This document shows positions 43,033 to 49,879 of a stretch of DNA of 64,000 nt, piece after piece. Both the position numbers and the translations under genes were made by a program. The notes under the pieces were generated by a model. The model saw only the letters and a list, made by a program, of their open reading frames with translations. It did no database searches and was not told the DNA's origin. The first letter of the stretch is position 1. Every line of letters begins with the position of its first letter. Source of the DNA: Lactobacillus kimbladii (GTDB lineage: Bacteria; Bacillota; Bacilli; Lactobacillales; Lactobacillaceae); NCBI RefSeq assembly GCF_000970755.1, contig NZ_KQ034007.1, forward strand, positions 210,226 to 274,225, written 5' to 3'.

Positions 43033-43061
43033 ATTATAAAAAATAAAGAAGAAAAAGTCAA
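43033..43061 (-). promoter_or_regulatory. Promoter of importer operon and leader 1
   Basis: On the minus strand TTGACT (43061-43056), 17 bases, TATAAT (43038-43033). Transcription would start near 43026, about 23 bases before the leader-peptide ATG. Confidence 0.85.
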
Positions 43062-43154
43062 GAAATAATAAATTTAGCTTGTAAAAATAATAATAATTAT
43101 GATCACTTAAAGCAAAAATTAAATAAAATTCCTCGTTCTAGTTATTATTGTTAA

Positions 43155-43235
43155 ATAAAAAGGTCACCCTTTTGAAATAAGCAACAAAGCTTTTCACTTT
43201 TGCTTTTTATTTCACTGTTCAGTGGCCTTTTTATA
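43155..43235 (-). terminator. Long stem-loop terminator after binding protein 2
   Basis: On the minus strand GGCCAC pairs with GTGACC and an inner GAAATAA-GCA stem pairs with TGC-TTATTTC, followed by TTTTTATTT. It ends the single-gene transcript of the second binding protein, so both lipoprotein genes have their own transcripts. Confidence 0.6.
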
Positions 43236-43246
43236 TCAACTTAAAA

Positions 43247-44215
43247 TTATTTGGGTGCTTTAATTGATTTAGGATCAATTCCCAGTGCTTTAGCCATACT
43301 CTTGTTAACAACTAATTTCATATCATGTGCTCTTTCAACCGGCATGTTAGCTGGCTTAGCTTTGCCAGATAAGATTTTAGCAGCCATTTTGCCAGTTTGT
43401 TCTCCTAATAATTCGTAATCAATTCCGATTGAGGCCAAACCACCTGTTCTAACTTGATCGACGGAACTTGCTACCAGGGGAACTTTCTTTTCTTTGACTA
43501 CTTTTCCAACTACAGAAGCAGCTGAATCGAAAGTATTGTCAGTAGGAACAAAAATACCATCAACTTTAGATGCAAGTGTTTCAGTTACTTGCTGGACATC
43601 ATTAGTAGTATTTGCGGTTTTAATCAAAACTTTCACTCCTGCTTTTTTCAGTGCCGCTGTAGCTAAATCGGCCTGTATTTTCGAGTTTGATTCACCGGCA
43701 TTGTACATAATACCAACCGTTTTTGCTTTAGGAACAATTGATAGCAGCAACTTAATTTGCCTTTTAATAGAAACCATGTCTGTTGTTCCTGTAATGTTTC
43801 TGCCAGGCTTAGCATCTGAATCAACTAACTTGGCTGCTTTTAAGTCAGTTACAGCAGTAACAACAGTTGGTATTTTTTGGGTCGCATTGGCAACGCTCTG
43901 TGCTGCCGGCGTGGCAATGCCCAAAATCAAATCAGATTTTTCATTAACCAGTTTTTCACTCATACTTTTTAAATTGTCCTGATTATTTTGCGCATTCTGG
44001 TAATCAATCTTAAGATTTTTACCTTCGACAAAGCCGCTTTCTTTTAGTCCCTTTTTAAAACCTTTGTATGCCTTGTCTAAAGAAGGGTGTTGTACTACCT
44101 GTAAAACCCCAACATGTTTGACATCTGGCGCTTTGCCAGCTTTTTTGCTGCTGCAGCCTCCTAATGCCATTAATCCGACAATACTAATTCCTGTGATCAA
44201 TTTCTTAAAACGCAT
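43247..44215 (-). CDS. Substrate-binding lipoprotein 2 (ABC_sub_bind/TrpX-like)
   Basis: 322 residues. Lipoprotein signal with lipobox LGGC (MRFKKLITGISIV then GLMALGGC), followed by the same binding fold as copy 1, with differences mainly near the lipid anchor and at scattered surface positions. ATG at 44215 has TATGGAGG eleven bases upstream; an in-frame extension to 44242 overlaps the attenuator terminator and is not real. It is monocistronic, with no permease or ATPase of its own, so it probably feeds the transporter encoded downstream. Duplication explains its origin. Confidence 0.9.
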   Translation of the reverse strand: MRFKKLITGISIVGLMALGGCSSKKAGKAPDVKHVGVLQVVQHPSLDKAYKGFKKGLKESGFVEGKNLKIDYQNAQNNQDNLKSMSEKLVNEKSDLILGIATPAAQSVANATQKIPTVVTAVTDLKAAKLVDSDAKPGRNITGTTDMVSIKRQIKLLLSIVPKAKTVGIMYNAGESNSKIQADLATAALKKAGVKVLIKTANTTNDVQQVTETLASKVDGIFVPTDNTFDSAASVVGKVVKEKKVPLVASSVDQVRTGGLASIGIDYELLGEQTGKMAAKILSGKAKPANMPVERAHDMKLVVNKSMAKALGIDPKSIKAPK

Positions 44216-44229
44216 TTTTCTGCCTCCAT

Positions 44230-44404
44230 AAAAAATACCCACTTACTTCTAAGTGGGTGCACAAAAATTTTTATTGCCAAAAACGATTGGATGTGGTCAG
44301 CCACTTAGAAAGCTATGTGGCTAACCAAACTAAAAGAGTCTTAGCCATCATAGATAAATTCAAACTTGTGTTTAGTTTGAATTCACCTAGATGAACCCAA
44401 ACTC
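44230..44404 (-). promoter_or_regulatory. Attenuator 2: alternative RNA stems and terminator before binding protein 2
   Basis: Same architecture as attenuator 1: 15-bp hairpin after the stop (44403-44374), segment 2 (44358-44338), hairpin 3 (44326-44295, GGTTAGCCAC with GTGGCTGACC) and terminator (44259-44230, ACCCACTTA with TAAGTGGGT, then Ts). Alternative pairing TTCTAAGTGG with CCACTTAGAA is kept. Compensatory differences from copy 1: outer pair G-C to A-T in the first hairpin, the terminator stem ATCC/GGAT to ACCC/GGGT, and changes in the peptide-to-segment-2 stem. Confidence 0.75.
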
Positions 44405-44470
44405 TTATCTATAGTAGCTAAGATAATAACGATTATTTAGTTGACTTTCTTTTTGACTAAACTCAATCAT
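44405..44470 (-). CDS. Leader peptide 2 (Tyr-rich, 21 residues)
   Basis: ATG at 44470 on the minus strand, after TTGGAGGTAAGG. The 21-residue peptide starts MIEFSQKE and ends SQLNNRYYLSYYR, with Tyr codons TAT TAT and TAC TAT, then TAA. It differs from leader peptide 1 in its first eight residues but keeps the core and the Tyr positions. The same placement between a consensus promoter and an attenuator points to a regulatory role. Confidence 0.75.
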   Translation of the reverse strand: MIEFSQKESQLNNRYYLSYYR

Positions 44471-44498
44471 TATCCTTACCTCCAATTTCAATAACCGA

Positions 44499-44527
44499 AT
44501 TATAAAAAAATAAGAAATTAAAGTCAA
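44499..44527 (-). promoter_or_regulatory. Promoter of binding protein 2 and leader 2
   Basis: On the minus strand TTGACT (44527-44522), 17 bases, TATAAT (44504-44499), nearly identical to the promoter of leader 1. Confidence 0.85.
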
Positions 44528-44581
44528 GGCTTAATTTAATTTTATTGTTAGTGCTATTAAGTGGGCTAGGAAAAAAGTGTG

Positions 44582-45535
44582 TTAATCAGCAATTCGTTCA
44601 ATTTTAATAGTTTTAATAATTTCGAGTACTTTGCTAAGCTCAACAAAGCCAGTTTTGGTCTCCATTGCATTAGCAGTCCCTGATGCAATCGCCCACTTGA
44701 TGGCTTCTTTAAAATCATAGTTTTTGCCTAAGGCATATAAAAGACCACCGACAAGTGAGTCTCCTGAGCCTTCTGTGTTAACTACTTTTACTGGTTTTAA
44801 TTTAATATTATAAAAATCATGTTCATGCTTAAAAAGTGCCCCTTTTTCTCCTAAAGAAACAATTATATTTGGAATTTTTATCAGTTTACTTGTTAATATC
44901 TCTTTTCTAAGTATACTGTAGTCTTTAGTAACAGGAAAAGCTAATAATTCAGCAACTTCTGTTTCATTGGGCTTTATGAAATCTGGTAAGTTATCGCTGT
45001 TTAAAACTTCAGCTAGAGCTTTCCCAGAAGTATCCAGCACAATTTTAATATCTGGATCAAATTCACGAATTTTGGCAATTATTTGGGGATAAAAATTATG
45101 AGTCTCACTCGGAGGCAGACTACCATTTAGAGAAATTGCGGCAACTTTATTTTTAGTAATTAATTGTTTGATAGTTTCTAGCAACTGGTTGAAATATTGT
45201 ACGGGAATATGATCCCCATACTCATTTATTTCAGTTTTTTCACCGTTATTTTGAATTATAGTGTAACAATTTCTTGTGTTACCGTTCGTTTCAATAAAGT
45301 TACATTTATACTGGTCATTTTTAGCTTGTTCTAAAATATATTTGCCATTTGAACCGGCTAAAAATCCTGTAGCTACAGTTTTGGCTCCAAGGTTGGCAGA
45401 GACTCTTGCAGCATTAATGCCTTTGCCTCCAACCATTTTTTTGATCAGTTGAACTCTATTTAATTGTCCTACTTCCAATTGTTTTAATTCGTATAAACGA
45501 TCTACTGAGGGATTAACTGTAACTGTAATTTCCAT
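44582..45535 (-). CDS. PfkB-family hexose-phosphate kinase (1-phosphofructokinase/tagatose-6-phosphate kinase type)
   Basis: 317 residues. N-terminal TVNPSVDRLYEL, GGKGINAARVSANLG and C-terminal VVNTEGSGDSLVGGLLYAL with the catalytic Asp (GSGDS) are the FruK/LacC motifs. Members phosphorylate fructose-1-phosphate or tagatose-6-phosphate to bisphosphates. It follows the DeoR-type gene after 20 bases, and both are divergent from the second galactitol-type PTS operon. It may supply the bisphosphate for an aldolase, but the fuculose-type aldolase in that operon does not act on bisphosphates, so the pathway is unclear. Confidence 0.88.
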   Translation of the reverse strand: MEITVTVNPSVDRLYELKQLEVGQLNRVQLIKKMVGGKGINAARVSANLGAKTVATGFLAGSNGKYILEQAKNDQYKCNFIETNGNTRNCYTIIQNNGEKTEINEYGDHIPVQYFNQLLETIKQLITKNKVAAISLNGSLPPSETHNFYPQIIAKIREFDPDIKIVLDTSGKALAEVLNSDNLPDFIKPNETEVAELLAFPVTKDYSILRKEILTSKLIKIPNIIVSLGEKGALFKHEHDFYNIKLKPVKVVNTEGSGDSLVGGLLYALGKNYDFKEAIKWAIASGTANAMETKTGFVELSKVLEIIKTIKIERIAD

Positions 45536-45555
45536 TTTTATTCCTAATCTATAAG

Positions 45556-46329
45556 TTAATGTATGATTTTAATATATTTTGAATATTTTTTAACATCATC
45601 AGGAGAAACCTTGGGGTCCGTCACCAAAAGATCAAATTTATCGAGGTCACGGAACGTGATGATATCAGAATGATTCAGTTTGGTATGATCTGCCACTATG
45701 AAAGACTTTTTTGCGTGAGCAATTGCTATGTTTTGAATATTTCCTTCAGGTATTGTGCTGGTAGTTACACTATTATCACTGATCCCGTTAGTTGAGCATA
45801 ATGCATAATCAAAATTTAAGCCTTCAAAGATGTTTTCAGCTTTTTCGCCTAAAAATTCTTCTGTGTTCCTATGTAGTTCTCCACCTGTCAAAAATAAGCG
45901 GCATTTACTTTTATTAATTTCGTTAAATGCAGGTAAACTATTGGTTACAAAAGTAAGATTTTTCGAAAGTAATAAAGGAACAGACATCAATAAAGTAGTT
46001 CCAGCCCCTAAAAAAATTGTTGAATTATTAGTTACTTGTTTTGCTAATAATTTAGCAATTTCTTTTTTTTCGGAAATATTTTTTTGTAATTTTTCATTTG
46101 TTGTTGACTCGGTCTGATAGTTACTTTGAGCACCGCCATAAATTCTCGTGATTTTTCCTTGCTCTTCCAGACGCTTTAAGTCACGTCTTACGGTCATTGA
46201 AGAAACATCTAAATTTTTAGCAATGTCAACTGTCGTCATAAAACCGGTTTTACGTAACAGAATGTTTATCTCTGTTAACCTTTTTTCTTGTAAACTCAAA
46301 TAATCACTTCTTTTTACCGATTTTATCAT
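45556..46329 (-). CDS. DeoR-family transcriptional regulator
   Basis: Up to 257 residues. Helix-turn-helix GFMTTVDIAKNLDVSSMTVRRD and effector domain (IFLGAGTTLLMSVPLL, FVTNSLPAFNEI, LTGGELHRNTEEFLGEKA, DHTKLNHSDI). A TTG at 46299, five bases after GAAGTGA, is as likely a start as the ATG at 46329, and gives the normal DeoR beginning (LSLQEKRLTEI). It very probably acts on the direct repeats in the divergent promoter at 46374-46428, with a phosphorylated sugar as effector. Confidence 0.9.
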   Translation of the reverse strand: MIKSVKRSDYLSLQEKRLTEINILLRKTGFMTTVDIAKNLDVSSMTVRRDLKRLEEQGKITRIYGGAQSNYQTESTTNEKLQKNISEKKEIAKLLAKQVTNNSTIFLGAGTTLLMSVPLLLSKNLTFVTNSLPAFNEINKSKCRLFLTGGELHRNTEEFLGEKAENIFEGLNFDYALCSTNGISDNSVTTSTIPEGNIQNIAIAHAKKSFIVADHTKLNHSDIITFRDLDKFDLLVTDPKVSPDDVKKYSKYIKIIH

Positions 46330-46373
46330 GACTTTAGTAGTATATCAAACATTTTATAACATATTAAGTTCAA

Positions 46374-46441
46374 CTTTGTTAATCTTTGTTAAATTAAGGT
46401 TGACATTGTTCAAACTTAGTATTATATTGAAAACGTATTCA
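46374..46441 (+). promoter_or_regulatory. Promoter, DeoR-type repeats and cre of the second PTS operon
   Basis: TTGACA (46400-46405), 17 bases, TATATT (46423-46428). CTTTGTT occurs at 46374 and 46384 and a related CATTGTT at 46404, that is on the same face of the helix (10 and 20 bases apart). TGAAAACGTATTCA (46428-46441) matches the cre consensus at all 14 positions and lies at the expected transcription start, so CcpA would block initiation. Confidence 0.65.
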
Positions 46442-46461
46442 AAGTGAAAGGAGGTATTGTA

Positions 46462-46920
46462 GTGTTTTATCAAAAATTAATTGATTTAAATATTTCAGTT
46501 GAAACAGAAGAACAACTTTTTGATTTAGTTGGTTCTCGTGCAATTAAACTTGATTTTGCCAGGATTGGATATATATCAAATTTGGAAAAGAGGGAGCTTT
46601 CATATCCAACTGGACTTAAATTTCCACAGGTTTCACTAGCCTTGCCACATGTTGATCCACAATATGTTGAAAACCCATTTATTTATATTGGTCGTACCAC
46701 CAAGCCATTAAAACTTAAACAAATGGGAGATAATGCAGACATGGAAGCTAAAGATTTCTTATTCTTAGGCCTTAAAAACGGGTCAAAACAACCTGAACTT
46801 TTAGCTCAAATAATATCTGCATTCCAAGATAAGGATTTTGTCAAACATTACATGGAAACAGAAAACACTAAAGATATGCTTCAAATTGTCAAAAATAAGT
46901 TTAAAGAGGTAATAAAATGA
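46462..46920 (+). CDS. PTS galactitol-type EIIA (second system)
   Basis: About 152 residues. Active His in KFPQVSLALPHVDPQYV (about residue 62 from this start). The GTG at 46462 lies seven bases after AAGGAGG, better than the upstream GTG at 46444, which is inside the promoter leader. The gene overlaps the EIIB gene by four bases. First of the EIIA-EIIB-EIIC set, under DeoR and cre control. Confidence 0.87.
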   Translation: MFYQKLIDLNISVETEEQLFDLVGSRAIKLDFARIGYISNLEKRELSYPTGLKFPQVSLALPHVDPQYVENPFIYIGRTTKPLKLKQMGDNADMEAKDFLFLGLKNGSKQPELLAQIISAFQDKDFVKHYMETENTKDMLQIVKNKFKEVIK

Positions 46921-47237
46921 AAACTATTTTGGTTTGTTGTGGAACGGGTGTTGCTACCAGTCCCCAAGTAGCGAATAAAATTAATGATTATTTAGCAGAA
47001 AATGGTTTGGATCAATTGGCGAAAGCAACACCTGAGCCAATTGGTGAGGCCAAGACAACAATTGAAAATGACAGCAGTGTCATTATTTATGTTGGTATAG
47101 CGCAAGCTGACGCTGAACTGCAGGAAGTACTTGACGCTAATAACGTTGTAGGAATGGTGGGCTTGCCCTGGTTAACTGGAATGGGTCAGGAAGAAGCCAA
47201 TCAAAAAGTGGCGGATATTATTAAGCAGGCAGAATAA
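46917..47237 (+). CDS. PTS galactitol-type EIIB (second system)
   Basis: 106 residues. Phosphocysteine loop ILVCCGTGVATSPQVANK near the N-terminus. GAGG lies eight bases upstream of the ATG, inside the EIIA gene end. Only weakly like the EIIB of the first system, so the two PTSs are not recent duplicates. Confidence 0.92.
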   Translation: MKTILVCCGTGVATSPQVANKINDYLAENGLDQLAKATPEPIGEAKTTIENDSSVIIYVGIAQADAELQEVLDANNVVGMVGLPWLTGMGQEEANQKVADIIKQAE

Positions 47238-47259
47238 TCTATAAATAGAGGTGAGTTAA

Positions 47260-48612
47260 ATGGATTGGAATGGTATAATTCAAGGAATTTTGGGAGTTGG
47301 TGCTCAGGTTTTAATTCCAATTTTAATTATAATTTTGGGATTAATTTTTGGAATGAAGCCATCTAAAGCAATACTTTCAGGTCTTTATTTAGGTACCGGA
47401 TTTATTGGAATGTCAATGGCCATTAATCAATTGACTGAAACTGTTAGTCCAGCAGCCAAAGCATTAGCTAAATATACTGGCATTAATCTGCCAGCAGTCG
47501 ACTTTGGCTGGACTGGTGCTGCTGCTATTACATGGAGCTGGACATTAGCTTTTCTGTTTTTTGCAGTAGAAATCGTAGTCAATCTGGTCATGCTTTTGGC
47601 TAAAATGACAGATACAATGAATGCCGATATGTGGAATGTATGGGGTATTGCCTTAACTGGCTATATGGTTTACCAAATTTCTGGCAGTTTAATCTGGGGC
47701 TTCATCTGTGGTGCTATCCAAGTTGTAATTTGTTTGAAATTAGGTGATATGTGGAGTAAAGAAATTGCCAATATGCTTGGTTATGAGGGTGTTACTGTAA
47801 CCCACATTGAAGCGTTTACGGCGATTATAATGTCTCCTATTAATAAATTAATGGATTATATTCCGATTTTTAATCGTGAATGGGATGCTTCTTCATTAAA
47901 ACGTAAAATTGGTGTATTCAGTGAACCAGTGACAATGGGCGCAATTATTGGATTAGTTCTTGCGTTAGCTGGTCGTTACAGTATAGGTGATGCACTTAAT
48001 CTTTCCGTAACTGTTGGTGCTGTCATGGCTATTTTTCCAGTTATGGCAAAGTTTTTTATGGATGCTTTAACTCCATTTGGTTCTACTATGAGTGACTTTA
48101 TGAAAAAACACGTTAAAGGTAGAACGTTCTCAATCGGACTAGATTGGCCTATTTTGGGACAAAGTACCGAGTTATGGGTAACTATGGTGTTAATGATCCC
48201 AGTATCAATTGTTTATGCAGCGATTTTGCCGGGTAATACTATTCTCCCAATTGCAGGTGTCATCAATTACTGTATTGGTGTAGGTGGATTGCTTCTTACT
48301 GGTGGTAATCTTTTGAGAATGCTTGTTTTAGGTGTTATCTATGAACCTGTTTTTCTTTACGGTGCATCATATTTTGCTAATATCTTTACAAAATTAGCAA
48401 AATCAAGCACTTCTATTAAAGTACCTGCAGGATCACAAGTATCATGGAGTTCAATTGAAGCTCCCGAATTGAGATTTGTGATGGCATGGGCAGGAAAGGG
48501 TAATATTTGGGCAATTATTGGTTTAGTTGCATTACTTGCTCTTTTCTGGTTACTATATCGCTCATTTAAGAAAAATCCAATTCCAGCCCTGAAATACAGT
48601 AAATTAAAGTAG
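47260..48612 (+). CDS. PTS galactitol-type EIIC (second system)
   Basis: 450 residues, polytopic, with GatC motifs KYTGINLPAVDFGWTGAAAI, MWNVWGIALTGYMVYQISG and FGSTMSDFMKKH. It shares the fold with the first EIIC of the window at low identity, which suggests a different substrate. AGAGGTGAG precedes ATG. Ten bases after its end follows a small membrane protein. Confidence 0.92.
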   Translation: MDWNGIIQGILGVGAQVLIPILIIILGLIFGMKPSKAILSGLYLGTGFIGMSMAINQLTETVSPAAKALAKYTGINLPAVDFGWTGAAAITWSWTLAFLFFAVEIVVNLVMLLAKMTDTMNADMWNVWGIALTGYMVYQISGSLIWGFICGAIQVVICLKLGDMWSKEIANMLGYEGVTVTHIEAFTAIIMSPINKLMDYIPIFNREWDASSLKRKIGVFSEPVTMGAIIGLVLALAGRYSIGDALNLSVTVGAVMAIFPVMAKFFMDALTPFGSTMSDFMKKHVKGRTFSIGLDWPILGQSTELWVTMVLMIPVSIVYAAILPGNTILPIAGVINYCIGVGGLLLTGGNLLRMLVLGVIYEPVFLYGASYFANIFTKLAKSSTSIKVPAGSQVSWSSIEAPELRFVMAWAGKGNIWAIIGLVALLALFWLLYRSFKKNPIPALKYSKLK

Positions 48613-48621
48613 GACTGAATA

Positions 48622-48834
48622 ATGGATAAATTAATGAACAAAAAAGTCTTTTGGACTTGTTTAAGTTTTTTGACATTTGGTTTATTCAGTTATGCAATTA
48701 TTTCTAAAACTTATTGGATAAATGTCTTCGTTATTATTTTAGGATTACTAATTAATAAGAAGGGAAGTGATACCCTTTTTACTAAAAAAAGTATGTCCAC
48801 TAAAAATAAAATGAGGAGGAAAAATAATTTATGA
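48622..48834 (+). CDS. Small membrane protein in PTS operon
   Basis: 70 residues with two hydrophobic segments (about 9-27 and 30-46) and a strongly basic C-terminal tail rich in Lys. No family recognised. It lies between EIIC and the aldolase gene and overlaps the latter by four bases, so it is translated within the operon. A role as EIIC accessory or a decayed gene cannot be told apart. Confidence 0.6.
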   Translation: MDKLMNKKVFWTCLSFLTFGLFSYAIISKTYWINVFVIILGLLINKKGSDTLFTKKSMSTKNKMRRKNNL

Positions 48835-49601
48835 AATATCCTGCAGGAAGAATTCCATTTGAATACGAACGAAATGATTTAGCAAAAGTTGTCCGTGAAG
48901 TAATGGAACGTAGAGACACTAACATTGTTGGTGGCAATATCAGTATTAAGGTTCAAGATGAAACTGGAAAATTCTTTTATGTGATGACACCAACAATGAT
49001 GTCAGAAGCTTATATGGGTTACTTGAATGCAGATCAAATTCTTGTCATTGAACCTCATACACGTAAAGTGATTTCTGGCACCGGTAAGGTTACCAGAGAA
49101 ATTAATATGCATGAAGCAATATATGATGCTAATCCTGAAATTAAGTGTGTTTTTCACTCACATGCCGATCAATGTATGTTCTGGGGTACTAGTGGCTTAA
49201 ATATGCCAAATGTAACCGAAGCAACTCAGAAGTTAAAAGAGATTCGCACTTTAAATTGGCATCCAATGTGTACTGAAGAACTGGCAGAATATGTTTCCGC
49301 TGAAATAAAGAAATTAGGTGCTAAAGCTTTAAGAAATGGATTCATTTTAAATTCTCACGGTACTTTATTTACCTCCGGTGGTAAGGACATGGATCCATTG
49401 ACTGCTCTGCATAAATCTTTAGCAGATGTTGATATTACCGAATATAATGCTAAAGTTGCTTATAAGCAGACTGTTTTCCAACAAATAGGTGTGCTAGACG
49501 GTTATTACTCAGAAGGAACCAAAATTGGGACTTGGGAAGATGTTAAAGCTGGTAAAGCCCTCTATAATAAAAAAACAACGCAAAATAAAAAGGGTGACTA
49601 A
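48831..49601 (+). CDS. Class II (fuculose/rhamnulose-type) aldolase
   Basis: 256 residues of the AraD/FucA family. Zn ligands HSH in KCVFHSHADQC and His in LNSHGTLFTSG, and the catalytic Glu in TREINMHEAIYD. These enzymes cleave L-fuculose-, rhamnulose- or related ketose-1-phosphates to DHAP plus an aldehyde, or epimerise ribulose-5-phosphate. As last gene of the PTS operon it probably splits the ketose phosphate formed after import. GAGGAGG lies ten bases before the ATG. Confidence 0.87.
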   Translation: MKYPAGRIPFEYERNDLAKVVREVMERRDTNIVGGNISIKVQDETGKFFYVMTPTMMSEAYMGYLNADQILVIEPHTRKVISGTGKVTREINMHEAIYDANPEIKCVFHSHADQCMFWGTSGLNMPNVTEATQKLKEIRTLNWHPMCTEELAEYVSAEIKKLGAKALRNGFILNSHGTLFTSGGKDMDPLTALHKSLADVDITEYNAKVAYKQTVFQQIGVLDGYYSEGTKIGTWEDVKAGKALYNKKTTQNKKGD

Positions 49602-49642
49602 ATAAATAGTACCCTTCTTACAAAGTTTGACCACTTTGACAA

Positions 49643-49717
49643 TATAATACTTTTGCGTTGAATGCAACTATTATTCAAGATTTTTGTGTAAGCCTGATCA
49701 TTTTGATCAGGTTTTTT
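49643..49717 (+). ncRNA. Possible short transcript between two operons
   Basis: TATAAT (49643-49648) with TTACAA as a poor -35 (19-base spacer), followed after about 45 bases by a terminator CCTGATCA-TTT-TGATCAGG and Ts (49693-49717). The interval has a small GTTG-AATG-CAAC hairpin. If the promoter is real it would give an RNA of about 65 bases. Otherwise the terminator simply ends the PTS operon. Confidence 0.3.
49693..49717 (+). terminator. Intrinsic terminator after the second PTS operon
   Basis: CCTGATCA, loop TTT, TGATCAGG, six Ts: perfect 8-bp stem. Confidence 0.85.
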
Positions 49718-49727
49718 GGTTAATAAG

Positions 49728-49838
49728 ATGTCATTTCAGAAAGGGAAAAATGGAAACAACAAAAGGGTAAACATTAATTGGGTCATGTTAGGTATATTTG
49801 TATTGTCACTCTTTTTAGGATTGATAGGTGTAGTATAA
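49728..49838 (+). CDS. Possible 36-residue membrane peptide
   Basis: ATG 49728 starts MSFQKGKNGNNKRVNINW, followed by a hydrophobic stretch MLGIFVLSLFLGLIGVV and TAA. Basic head plus one helix is typical of real small membrane proteins, but the ribosome site (GGTTAATAAG) is weak. It lies directly after the terminator and just before rpoN. Confidence 0.35.
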   Translation: MSFQKGKNGNNKRVNINWVMLGIFVLSLFLGLIGVV

Positions 49839-49879
49839 TTAAATAGACAATCATTCTTAAATAAGAGGAGGAAAAGCCG

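Noticed and set aside
43494-43982. Plus-strand open frame opposite binding protein 2, and similar ones opposite other membrane or lipoprotein genes
   Set aside because: Antisense shadow of a gene with clear homology; no ribosome site and no family.
44216-44242. Nine-residue N-terminal extension of binding protein 2
   Set aside because: It overlaps the attenuator terminator, and the ATG at 44215 has the ribosome site and begins a proper lipoprotein signal.
46444-46461. GTG start of the second EIIA at 46444
   Set aside because: Lies within the transcript leader before the ribosome site; GTG 46462 has correct spacing.
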